Shown in pieces: positions 1 to 6,965 of a DNA stretch of 12,083 nucleotides. This DNA is from an uncultured Dorea sp. Its GTDB lineage: Bacteria; Bacillota; Clostridia; Lachnospirales; Lachnospiraceae. The DNA lies in the NCBI GenBank assembly GCA_934295165.1, contig CAKRAT010000061.1:1-12083 (forward strand), read 5' to 3'. The position numbers and the translations under genes were made by a program. Each line of letters begins with the position of its first letter. The first letter of the stretch is position 1. Below the pieces are notes generated by a model, which saw nothing but the letters and a program-made list of their open reading frames with translations, ran no database searches and was not told where the DNA came from.

Positions 1-56
1 CCATCGAAAGAAGTGAAGGTAAGGCAAAACGTGTCATTGATAACAGAGGTTTATAA
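1..56 (+). CDS. Phenylacetate-CoA ligase-like protein, C-terminal end only (partial)
   Basis: Only the last 18 codons lie in the window, read from base 3 to the TAA at 54-56. They encode IERSEGKAKRVIDNRGL. The ending R-S-E-G-K-A-K-R-V-(I/F)-D-x-R is typical of the C-terminus of PaaK-type phenylacetate-CoA ligases (AMP-forming adenylating enzymes), which activate arylacetic acids with ATP and CoA. The next gene, only 15 bases downstream, encodes a tandem ACT-domain protein, a common partner of these ligases in anaerobic Firmicutes. The call rests on a short tail plus this neighbour. The rest of the enzyme is outside the window. Confidence 0.7.
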   Translation, partial: IERSEGKAKRVIDNRGL

Positions 57-71
57 ACAGGAGGAAATAAC

Positions 72-515
72 ATGGGCATAAGTAATACCATACAACAGTT
101 ATCGGTTTTTTTGGAAAACAGAGAAGGACGTCTGGAAGAAGTATTGGATGTGCTGGCAAAAAGCAATGTGAATATCGTAGCACTGAGTCTTGCAGATACA
201 TCTGATTACGGAATGCTCCGTATGATCGTGTCAGATCCGCACAGGGGACGTGCGGCATTAAAAGAAGTAGGAATTACTTCTATGCTGACCGATGTTGTGG
301 CACTCCGTGTTCCGCATGCAGCTGGTTCATTGAATAAAGCAATGCACCAGATCGTAGACGGTGAAGTGAACATTGAATATATGTATGCATTTGCCAACGG
401 AGCTGATGCCGCAGCAGTTTTAAAGAGTGATGATCCGGCAAGAGTGATCGATATCCTGAAAGGGAGCGGATTTGACGTATATAGTGCAGATGAAGCATAC
501 CGCGCAAATCAATAA
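72..515 (+). CDS. Tandem ACT-domain amino-acid-binding regulatory protein
   Basis: This 147-residue protein consists of two successive ACT modules. The first covers about residues 7-75 (QQLSVFLENREGRLEEVLDVL, then NIVALSLAD and the strand around YGMLRMIV). The second covers about 77-143 (VALRVPHAAGSLNKAMHQIV, then VNIEYMYAFA). ACT domains bind amino acids or related small ligands and usually act allosterically. No catalytic domain is attached, so it is a stand-alone regulator or sensor. The ATG has an AGGAGG site at 59-64 with a 7-base spacer. It follows a phenylacetate-CoA ligase-like gene by 15 bases and precedes an SseB-family gene by 18, so all three are probably cotranscribed. A role in sensing an aromatic amino acid or arylacetate is inferred from that context only. 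Confidence 0.85.
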   Translation: MGISNTIQQLSVFLENREGRLEEVLDVLAKSNVNIVALSLADTSDYGMLRMIVSDPHRGRAALKEVGITSMLTDVVALRVPHAAGSLNKAMHQIVDGEVNIEYMYAFANGADAAAVLKSDDPARVIDILKGSGFDVYSADEAYRANQ

Positions 516-533
516 GTTAGAAAGAGGAACAAT

Positions 534-1289
534 ATGAGTGTAGACAAAATAAGCATTTTAAAAAAATTACGGGAAGCAGAAGCAATTTATGTATTGATGT
601 CTGATTGCACCAGAATGCCTTTTGTAGTATGTGATCCGGAGACTTATGATGATCAGATACTGGTATTCTTTTCTGAAGATGAGGCATTGAAAGGCGGACA
701 GGAGTATCTGAAAGAAGGCGATCCTTTAAAGATATTTAATATTGAAAATAAATATATGCTTCCATTTTACAGCAGTTTATTCCCGGCAGGAGTAAACTGT
801 ATGTGGATCGGAAAAGGTACGGAAGAAGAGATTAAGATCCAGCTTACGGATCTGGTCAGAAGACCGGAGCCGGAACCGGGAGAAGAACCGATTGAAAATC
901 CGGGATTACAGATTACAGCTATGTACTTCATGCAAAAAGTACGAAAACAGAAAGAACTGAAGATTACGGAAGATATGGAAAATCTTCAGGAAGAACTGAT
1001 GGTGCACTACCAGAATGGTACATTCATCACTGCAATCAGTGAAGAAAAGAAGATGCCGGTATTGAATAAGGATGACGGACAGGTATTATTACCGTTATTT
1101 ACGGACATCCAGGAATTCCTGAAGTTCCAGAATAATGACCGGGACAAACAATATACCATGGGTATGTTAGAAGGAACAAAGATTCCGGAAGCGATGGGAG
1201 AAGGTATGACTGGAGTTGTAGTCAATCCGTTCGGAATTGATCTGCAGTTGAATATTTCAAGACCGCAGAAAGAAAATGCAGCGGAGTAA
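534..1289 (+). CDS. SseB family protein
   Basis: This soluble protein has 251 residues and no signal peptide or membrane segment. Two SseB-like halves can be seen. The N-terminal half, about residues 14-95, contains AEAIYVLMSD, LVFFSEDEALKGGQEY and FPAGVNCMWIG. A proline/glutamate-rich linker follows at about 107-123. The C-terminal half, about 145-245, contains MPVLNKDDGQVLLPLFTD and the typical ending GVVVNPFGIDLQLN. SseB was named for a serine-sensitivity phenotype in enteric bacteria, and its biochemical function is not established. The start is supported by an AAGAGGA-type site just upstream. The gene is last in its transcription unit, and a strong terminator follows 20 bases after the stop. 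Confidence 0.8.
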   Translation: MSVDKISILKKLREAEAIYVLMSDCTRMPFVVCDPETYDDQILVFFSEDEALKGGQEYLKEGDPLKIFNIENKYMLPFYSSLFPAGVNCMWIGKGTEEEIKIQLTDLVRRPEPEPGEEPIENPGLQITAMYFMQKVRKQKELKITEDMENLQEELMVHYQNGTFITAISEEKKMPVLNKDDGQVLLPLFTDIQEFLKFQNNDRDKQYTMGMLEGTKIPEAMGEGMTGVVVNPFGIDLQLNISRPQKENAAE

Positions 1290-1309
1290 ACTTGAAAGAC
1301 AGATATAAT

Positions 1310-1341
1310 AAAAGCCGGATAACGATGGTTATCCGGCTTTT
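1310..1341. terminator. Strong intrinsic terminator, probably bidirectional
   Basis: A perfect 14-bp stem pairs 1310-1323 with 1328-1341 around a GATG loop. The core is AAAGCCGGATAAC against GTTATCCGGCTTT. It lies 20 bases after the SseB-family stop codon and has T-rich flanks on both strands. It can end the plus-strand paaK/ACT/SseB unit and also catch minus-strand transcription from the cold-shock gene, whose stop is about 107 bases away. Confidence 0.92.
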
Positions 1342-1447
1342 CTCGTAATCTCTTTCATTAAGTCATGTATTACTTTTAAATATTCAAATCTGAAATAGCT
1401 ATATTTTAATATAAAAAAGGTACATCAAAAACTTAGATTTATTATGA

Positions 1448-1645
1448 TTAGAGTGGTGTTACATTAACAGCCTGTGGTCCTTTAGCGCCGTCTGTAACGT
1501 CGTATTCCACTTCCTGACCTTCTTCAAGTGTCTTGAATCCGTCCATGTTCAGTCCTGAATAATGAACAAATACGTCATGACCTTCAGCGTCAGAAATGAA
1601 ACCGTAGCCTTTTTGGTTGTTAAACCATTTTACAGTACCTTTCAT
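1448..1645 (-). CDS. Cold-shock protein, CspA/CspB family
   Basis: This 65-residue single cold-shock domain has the normal family length. The N-terminal [17 protein letters not shown] contains RNP1 (KGYGFI, residues 12-17), and RNP2 follows as VFVHY (25-29). These aromatic surfaces bind single-stranded RNA and DNA. The family acts in the cytoplasm as an RNA chaperone or antiterminator. The C-terminal [10 protein letters not shown] is also typical. On the minus strand the ATG is preceded by a TGGAGGT ribosome site at about 1651-1658. It is a monocistronic gene, divergent from ptsI, with its own good promoter and a leader of about 60 nucleotides. Several paralogues usually exist per genome, so no specific symbol is given. 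Confidence 0.96.
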   Translation of the reverse strand: MKGTVKWFNNQKGYGFISDAEGHDVFVHYSGLNMDGFKTLEEGQEVEYDVTDGAKGPQAVNVTPL

Positions 1646-1714
1646 GATTATACCTCCATAAAATATTCTTAAATCACGCAGTTATATGAGAAATCTATAA
1701 AATGCGCTATTGTC

Positions 1715-1743
1715 AGATTAGCATATATTGATAAATACGTCAA
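1715..1743 (-). promoter_or_regulatory. Extended -10 sigma-A-type promoter for the cold-shock gene
   Basis: On the minus strand, TTGACG (reverse complement of 1738-1743) is followed after 17 bases by TAATCT (1720-1715). A TGC immediately precedes it, forming an extended -10 element. This predicts a start near 1708 and a leader of about 60 nucleotides before the ATG at 1645. Cold-shock genes often carry regulatory leaders, but no specific leader structure was resolved here. Confidence 0.6.
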
Positions 1744-1789
1744 TGGATAACAGGAATGTTTTTGTGTTTTTGTACAAAGATCAATATAC

Positions 1790-1818
1790 TTGACGAATGA
1801 ACGTCAAACGTGTAAAGT
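1790..1818 (+). promoter_or_regulatory. Candidate ptsI promoter with overlapping inverted repeat
   Basis: TTGACG at 1790-1795 is a good -35 element. TAAAGT at 1813-1818 sits 17 bases downstream but matches the -10 consensus at only four of six positions, and TATTAT at 1818-1823 is an alternative with a long spacer. The -35 is the left arm of an inverted repeat, TTGACG-N6-CGTCAA (1790-1807), so a regulator bound there would overlap the promoter. The element is placed by eye. Confidence 0.4.
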
Positions 1819-1862
1819 ATTATTGTTCAAATTAACAAAAGATTTAAAAGGTTGGAAAAACT

Positions 1863-3488
1863 ATGATTACATTGACTGGAAAAAAGATATCGGAAGGAAT
1901 TGCAATTGGAAGGCTTTCCTTTTATAAGCGTGATACAAAAGAGATCCGCAGGATTTATGTCAAAGATGTAGAAAAAGAAGTAATGCGTTTTCAGAAAGCC
2001 AGACAGAAAGCATTGCAGGAACTGCGTGATCTGTATGATTTGGCCGCCAAGGATGTCGGAGAAGCGAATGCTGCAATTTTTGAGATGCAGCAGATGATTC
2101 TGGAAGATCAGGAGATCATCCGTCAGATTACAAGTATTATCGTAGAACATAAGCTGAATGCAGAATATGCAGTAAAGAATGCAATTGAGAATGTACTGGC
2201 AAGTGCTTCAAAAAGTAATAAGAACTATGTGCAGGGACACGAAGCAGATGTAAAAGATGTGTCAACACGGGTCTTACGGATTCTCGCAAGAGCGTGGAAG
2301 GATAAGATGCTGACGGATGAACCATTTATTCTTGCGGCAGGAGAACTTTATCCAAGTGAAGCAGTAAAACTTGACAAAAGCAGGATTCTGGGATTTGTGA
2401 CCAGATATGGAACCATCAATTCGCACACGGCGGTACTTGCAAGAACGAAAGGAATCCCATCGGTGATCGGACTGGGAGAATCTTTGAAAAAAGAATACGA
2501 AGGCAAGACGATCATCATCGATGGTTTTGAAGGAAAAGTGTATATTGAACCGGATTACACGACGATTTCCAAGATGAAGCAGAAACAGGACGAGAATCAC
2601 ACGCAGGTACAGAATCTGGAACGTCTGAAGGGAAAAGAGAATATTACTCAGAGCGGACAGAAGATTGATGTATGTGCCAACATCGGAACAAGGGAAGATA
2701 TTGAAAATGTACTGCGGAGCGACGCTGGTGGAATCGGATTATTCCGCAGTGAATTCGTATATATTGAAAACGGAACCAAACTGCCGACAGAAGAGCAGCA
2801 GTTTCAGGTATACCGTCTGGCTGCAGAGGCGATGGGAACCAAAAAGGTTGTGATCCGTACCGCCGATCTGGGAGGAGAAAAGCAGGCAGAATGTCTGGAC
2901 CTTGGAGAAGAAAGAAATCCGGAGATTGGATACAGGGGAATCCGTGTGTCTCTGGATAAGGATGAGATTTTCAAGACACAGCTCAGGGCAATTTTACGTG
3001 CATCCGCTTATGGAAATATGTCAATTATGTTTCCGATGATCACAGATGTAGAGGAAGTTAAACAGGCAAAATTAATCCTGGAAAAGATAAAGAAGGAATT
3101 GAAAGATGAGAAAGTTCCGTTCAACGAAGAGATAAAGGTCGGAGTCATGATCGAGACACCGGCGGCAGTTATGATCAGCGGGGAATTAGCAAGAGAAGCT
3201 GATTTCTTCAGTATCGGAACCAATGATCTGACGCAGCTGACGCTGGGAATGGATAGAACGAACTCTAAACTGGAGCGTTTTTATAATACGCATCATCCGG
3301 CTTTACTTAAAATGCTGCGTATTATTGCAAATAATATTCATCTGGAAGGAAAGAAAATCGCATTATGCGGTGATCTTGCAGCGGACTTAAGTCTGACAGA
3401 GAAATTCATCCAGATGGGAATCGATGAGTTATCTGTAGCACCGAATCAGGTACTGGCTTTGAGAAAAAAAATAAGAGAGATACAGTAG
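1863..3488 (+). CDS. ptsI: Phosphoenolpyruvate-protein phosphotransferase (PTS enzyme I)
   Basis: Enzyme I takes phosphate from phosphoenolpyruvate onto a histidine and passes it to HPr, starting the sugar phosphotransferase chain in the cytoplasm. The 541 residues show the expected order: an N-terminal HPr-binding and phosphohistidine domain with INSHTAV (active-site His188), then a PEP-binding barrel. Residues at the standard positions include Arg296 (GLFRSEF), Arg332 (VVIRTADLGG), Glu431 (MIETPAA), Asn454/Asp455 (IGTNDL), Arg465 and Cys502 (LCGDLAAD). This suggests an active enzyme. It differs from the usual CGE(M/L)AGD by having CGDLAAD, and its C-terminus is about 30 residues shorter than the E. 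coli enzyme. No HPr gene or sugar-specific EII gene is adjacent. A purine-type permease follows after 49 bases with no terminator between them. The ribosome site (AAAAGG) is weak. Confidence 0.95.
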   Translation: MITLTGKKISEGIAIGRLSFYKRDTKEIRRIYVKDVEKEVMRFQKARQKALQELRDLYDLAAKDVGEANAAIFEMQQMILEDQEIIRQITSIIVEHKLNAEYAVKNAIENVLASASKSNKNYVQGHEADVKDVSTRVLRILARAWKDKMLTDEPFILAAGELYPSEAVKLDKSRILGFVTRYGTINSHTAVLARTKGIPSVIGLGESLKKEYEGKTIIIDGFEGKVYIEPDYTTISKMKQKQDENHTQVQNLERLKGKENITQSGQKIDVCANIGTREDIENVLRSDAGGIGLFRSEFVYIENGTKLPTEEQQFQVYRLAAEAMGTKKVVIRTADLGGEKQAECLDLGEERNPEIGYRGIRVSLDKDEIFKTQLRAILRASAYGNMSIMFPMITDVEEVKQAKLILEKIKKELKDEKVPFNEEIKVGVMIETPAAVMISGELAREADFFSIGTNDLTQLTLGMDRTNSKLERFYNTHHPALLKMLRIIANNIHLEGKKIALCGDLAADLSLTEKFIQMGIDELSVAPNQVLALRKKIREIQ

Positions 3489-3537
3489 CAGTTATCGTTA
3501 TCTTATTTTTTGAGAGCATAAGGAGGAAAAGAGAAAC

Positions 3538-4920
3538 ATGTTGGAAAAATTATTTAAGCTCCGTGAGAACGGAACCGATGCCAGAACGGAAGTTATGGCA
3601 GGTATCACTACGTTCATGACTATGGCGTACATCCTTGCAGTCAACCCGAGTATCCTGTCTGCGACAGGAATGGATTCTGGTGCGATCTTCACATCGACAG
3701 CACTGGCAGCAATGATCGGTACATTTATGATGACGCTCTTCGCTAATTATCCATTTGCACTGGCACCTGGAATGGGACTGAATGCGTATTTTGCGTATAC
3801 CGTAGTTCTTGGAATGGGGTATAAGTGGGAAGTTGCATTAACAGCTGTATTTGTAGAAGGTATTGTATTCATCGTGCTTTCACTTACGAATATCCGTGAA
3901 GCGATCTTTAACGCAATTCCTAAGAATCTGAAATCCGCAGTCAGTGTCGGTATCGGATTGTTCATTGCATTTATCGGACTTCAGAATGCAAATATCGTAG
4001 TAGGAGGTTCCACACTTCTGCAGTTATTCTCTGTTGAGGGATATAACAGTGCCAAGGGCGTGGAGGCATCTATGAATAACGTAGGAATTACTGTTCTTCT
4101 TGCACTGATCGGTGTAGGAATCACAGGAATTCTGGTAATCAAAAATGTAAAGGGAAATATCTTATGGGGAATCCTGATCACATGGATACTCGGAATTATC
4201 TGTCAGATGGCAGGCATCTATGTACCAAATCCGGAAATCGGATTCTACAGCCTGCTTCCGGACTTCAGTCAGGGATTCGCAATCCCGAGCATTATGCCGG
4301 TATTTGGAAAGCTTGATTTCAGCGGAGTATTCTCCCTGAACTTTATCGTTGTAATCTTTGCATTCTTATTTGTAGATATGTTCGATACGATCGGAACGCT
4401 GATCGGTGTATCTACAAAAGCAGGTATGTTAGATGAAGAAGGACACCTTCCGAATATCAAAGGTGCGTTGATGGCTGATGCGGTTGCAACAACGATCGGA
4501 GCAGTACTTGGGACAACAACGACTACAACATTCGTAGAGAGTGCATCAGGAGTATCCGAAGGAGGAAGAACGGGACTGACTTCTGCTACAACAGCCATTT
4601 TATTCGGACTGTCACTGTTCCTGTCGCCGATATTCCTTGCAATTCCATCATTTGCAACAGCACCGGCACTGATCGTAGTAGGATTCTACATGCTGACGAA
4701 CGTGACACACATTGACTTTGATGACTTTTCAGAAGCACTGCCATGCTACATCTGTATTCTGGCTATGCCATTCTTCTACAGTATCTCAGAAGGTATCTCA
4801 ATGGGAGTTATCTCTTATGTGATCCTGAACCTGATGACTGGAAAAGCCAAAGAAAAGAAGATTAGTGCATTAATGTATGTGCTTGCGGTATTATTCATAT
4901 TGAAATATATCTTTCTGTAA
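3538..4920 (+). CDS. NCS2 family nucleobase permease (AzgA/PbuG-like)
   Basis: This 460-residue integral membrane transporter is the usual length for the AzgA-like branch of NCS2, which imports adenine, guanine or hypoxanthine by proton symport. Hallmarks are the N-terminal TDARTEVMAGITTFMTMAYI, the ALAPGMGLNAYFAYT signature at about residues 74-88, FVDMFDTIGT near 277-286, and a T-rich GTTTTTTFVESASGVSEGGR segment from about 325. In family members, the acidic residue in that last motif helps bind substrate. The rest is a succession of hydrophobic helices. The start has a strong AAGGAGG site. It may be cotranscribed with ptsI (49-base gap). The exact purine cannot be told from sequence. The space upstream is too short for a purine riboswitch. 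Confidence 0.92.
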   Translation: MLEKLFKLRENGTDARTEVMAGITTFMTMAYILAVNPSILSATGMDSGAIFTSTALAAMIGTFMMTLFANYPFALAPGMGLNAYFAYTVVLGMGYKWEVALTAVFVEGIVFIVLSLTNIREAIFNAIPKNLKSAVSVGIGLFIAFIGLQNANIVVGGSTLLQLFSVEGYNSAKGVEASMNNVGITVLLALIGVGITGILVIKNVKGNILWGILITWILGIICQMAGIYVPNPEIGFYSLLPDFSQGFAIPSIMPVFGKLDFSGVFSLNFIVVIFAFLFVDMFDTIGTLIGVSTKAGMLDEEGHLPNIKGALMADAVATTIGAVLGTTTTTTFVESASGVSEGGRTGLTSATTAILFGLSLFLSPIFLAIPSFATAPALIVVGFYMLTNVTHIDFDDFSEALPCYICILAMPFFYSISEGISMGVISYVILNLMTGKAKEKKISALMYVLAVLFILKYIFL

Positions 4921-4928
4921 AATATAAT
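4900..4928 (+). promoter_or_regulatory. Near-consensus promoter overlapping the permease stop codon, likely for the ABC-F gene
   Basis: TTGAAA at 4900-4905 and TATAAT at 4923-4928 are separated by exactly 17 bases. The predicted start is near 4935, about 9 bases before the terminator hairpin at 4944-4972 and about 110 bases before the ABC-F start codon. The -35 lies inside the permease coding sequence. If active, its transcripts meet an intrinsic terminator at once, which suggests attenuation. It was recognised by eye only. Confidence 0.55.
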
Positions 4929-4943
4929 AGAAAGAGGAGAACG

Positions 4944-4972
4944 AAAAGAGATCGGTGTTTCCGGTCTCTTTT
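4944..4972 (+). terminator. Intrinsic terminator after the permease gene, possible attenuator for ABC-F
   Basis: AAAAGAGA at 4944-4951 pairs with TCTCTTTT at 4965-4972. The stem extends by a T-G wobble and three G/C pairs (12 bp in total) around a 5-base TGTTT loop. It ends the ptsI/permease unit. It also lies between a candidate promoter (4900-4928) and the ABC-F gene, so it could control that gene by read-through. Confidence 0.8.
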
Positions 4973-5028
4973 CTGACTTATCAAAGTATCCTGTAGGGGA
5001 AGCCGGTGGCAGCTCTGAAAGGTATATG

Positions 5029-5034
5029 AAGGAG
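5029..5034 (+). promoter_or_regulatory. Ribosome binding site that decides the ABC-F start
   Basis: AAGGAG at 5029-5034 sits 9 bases before the ATG at 5044. The earlier in-frame ATG at 5026 directly abuts this site and has only a weak, too-close AAAGG before it. The start at 5044, giving MNLLTMEHITKAY, is therefore preferred. Confidence 0.75.
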
Positions 5035-5043
5035 AACGAAAGT

Positions 5044-6882
5044 ATGAATTTACTTACGATGGAACATATTACAAAGGCCTATACCGACCGCGTCCTTCTG
5101 AACGATGTTGCATTCAGCATCAATGAGAATGAGAAGATTGGTGTGATTGGTATCAATGGGATGGGAAAGTCTACACTGTTAAAAGTAGCAGCGGGAATCG
5201 AACCCTGCGATGAAGGCAAGATCAGTATGGGTAATCAGGTGAAAATCTGTTATCTTCCGCAGACACCGGAATTTGAAGAGGGAACGACAGTTCTCCGTGC
5301 AGCAATTGCAGATAATGTAAATGAGTTGAACCAGTGGACGATTGAGGCAGATGCCAGATCTATGCTGAATCAGCTTGGTTTCTATGATTATGATGAGAAG
5401 GTAGAACACATGTCCGGCGGGCAGAAGAAGAGGATTGCGCTGGTCAATGCACTATTGACACCGGCAGATATCCTGGTACTGGACGAGCCGACAAACCACC
5501 TGGACAATGCGATGTCAGAATGGCTGGAAGAATATCTGATTGGATTCCGCGGTGCTATCCTGATGGTTACACATGACCGTTATTTCCTGGATCGTGTAGC
5601 GACCAGAATTGTGGAAGTGGATCAGGGAAAATTATACAGTTATCCGGGAAATTATTCCGGGTTTGTCAAGTTGAAAGCGGAGCGGCAGGATATGGCACTG
5701 GCTACGGAACGGAAGAGAAAGAGTCTTCTCCGTACGGAGCTTGAATGGCTGGGAAGAGGTGCAAGAGCCAGAAGTACGAAGCAGAAGGCTCACATTGACC
5801 GTATCAAAGCGATGCAGGAAATCAAGGACATTCAGGAAGAAAAGAGAGTCGTGCTGGATTCAGTGGCATCCCGTATGGGAAATAAGACGATCGAACTTGC
5901 GGATATCAGCAAATCCTATGGTACAAGGAAGCTGATCGGTGATTATAGCTATATATTCCTGAAAAATGACCGTATTGGAATTATTGGACCAAATGGCTGC
6001 GGAAAGACGACACTTCTTAAGATCATCAATGGGATTGTCAAACCGGACAGTGGAACGATAGATATCGGACAGACGATCAGGATCGGATATTTCTCACAGG
6101 AGAATGAGTATATGGATGCGTCCATGAAGGTGATTGATTATGTAAAAGAAGTAGGAGAATATGTCACAACATCGGACGGAAAAATCACGGCATCCCAGAT
6201 GCTGGAACGATTCTTATTCGACGGAGCCATGCAGTGGTCGGAGATTGAGAAGCTTTCCGGAGGAGAAAAGAGAAGGCTGTACCTGATGCGGGTTCTGATG
6301 AGTGCACCGAATGTATTGATCCTGGATGAGCCGACCAATGATCTGGACATTCAGACACTGACCATTCTGGAAGATTATCTGGATCACTTTGACGGAATCA
6401 TCATTACGGTATCGCATGACCGATATTTCCTTGACCGTATCGTGAACCGTATCTTTTCATTTGAAGGAGACGGAAAGGTACGGCAGTTTGAGGGTGGATA
6501 TTCGGATTACCTGATCCGCAAAGAACTGGAAGGTCTGGATACAGAGATGTCGTTGAAAGGACATACTGCCGGAACGGAAGAACAGCCGGAGAAAGCAGAA
6601 AGTTCTTCCAAAAACACATGGAAGCAGAGAGAAGCAAAGCTTAAGTTCACGTTCAAAGAGCAGCGAGAGTTTGAGACAATCGATGATGACATTGCAAAGC
6701 TTGAAGAAAAGATCGAAACACTGGATGCACAGATTGCAGCCAATGCGACCAATTCCGTGAAATTACGGGAGCTTATGGAGAAGAAAGAAGAAACCGAGAA
6801 TGCACTGGATGAAAAGATGGATAGGTGGGTATATCTGAATGATCTGAATGAAAAGATCCAAAATGCAAAACAACAGGGATAA
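5044..6882 (+). CDS. ABC-F family ATPase, Uup/YfmR type
   Basis: This is a soluble protein of 612 residues with two ABC cassettes and no membrane segment. Cassette 1 has Walker A GINGMGKST (36-44), signature MSGGQKKR (123-130), Walker B ILVLDEPTNHLD and switch His177. Cassette 2 has GPNGCGKTT (315-323), LSGGEKRR (404-411), VLILDEPTNDLD and His458. The interdomain linker carries RGARARSTKQKA (238-249), a hallmark of the Uup branch. Residues about 525-610 form a charged coiled-coil C-terminal domain, also Uup-like. ABC-F proteins bind the ribosomal E site. Uup and YfmR are linked to rescue of stalled or difficult translation, and other branches give antibiotic resistance. The Uup-type linker favours the housekeeping role, but substrate specificity cannot be proven. 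The expression context (promoter, hairpin, gene) suggests attenuation. Confidence 0.93.
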   Translation: MNLLTMEHITKAYTDRVLLNDVAFSINENEKIGVIGINGMGKSTLLKVAAGIEPCDEGKISMGNQVKICYLPQTPEFEEGTTVLRAAIADNVNELNQWTIEADARSMLNQLGFYDYDEKVEHMSGGQKKRIALVNALLTPADILVLDEPTNHLDNAMSEWLEEYLIGFRGAILMVTHDRYFLDRVATRIVEVDQGKLYSYPGNYSGFVKLKAERQDMALATERKRKSLLRTELEWLGRGARARSTKQKAHIDRIKAMQEIKDIQEEKRVVLDSVASRMGNKTIELADISKSYGTRKLIGDYSYIFLKNDRIGIIGPNGCGKTTLLKIINGIVKPDSGTIDIGQTIRIGYFSQENEYMDASMKVIDYVKEVGEYVTTSDGKITASQMLERFLFDGAMQWSEIEKLSGGEKRRLYLMRVLMSAPNVLILDEPTNDLDIQTLTILEDYLDHFDGIIITVSHDRYFLDRIVNRIFSFEGDGKVRQFEGGYSDYLIRKELEGLDTEMSLKGHTAGTEEQPEKAESSSKNTWKQREAKLKFTFKEQREFETIDDDIAKLEEKIETLDAQIAANATNSVKLRELMEKKEETENALDEKMDRWVYLNDLNEKIQNAKQQG

Positions 6883-6951
6883 ATCTGAGTGTATAAAAGG
6901 CAGCCTGCAGATAATAAAAGATAAGAACCTGACAGGATATGAAGAAAAGAC

Positions 6952-6958
6952 AAGGAGG
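6952..6958 (+). promoter_or_regulatory. Strong ribosome binding site that decides the DUF975 start
   Basis: AAGGAGG lies 7 bases before the ATG at 6966. An in-frame ATG at 6939 is upstream of this site and has no good site of its own, so translation most likely starts at 6966. Confidence 0.85.
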
Positions 6959-6965
6959 AGATAAC

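Noticed and set aside
1823..1838. TTGTT-N6-AACAA near the ptsI start, resembling a Rex redox-regulator site
   Set aside because: The spacer is 6 rather than 8 bases and the inner TTAA-type bases do not match, so it falls short of the usual Rex operator.
3489..3537. Possible purine riboswitch ahead of the purine-type permease
   Set aside because: Only 49 bases separate the genes, too few for a purine aptamer and expression platform. No conserved aptamer sequence is visible.
4991..5024. GTAGGGGAAGCCGGTG resembles the start of a cobalamin riboswitch conserved box
   Set aside because: The remaining conserved boxes and the length needed for the fold are absent before the ABC-F start. The match is short and likely chance.
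5026..5043. Upstream ATG at 5026 as the ABC-F start
   Set aside because: It overlaps the better-spaced ribosome site used by the ATG at 5044, and the added residues (MKENES) are not part of the ABC-F fold.
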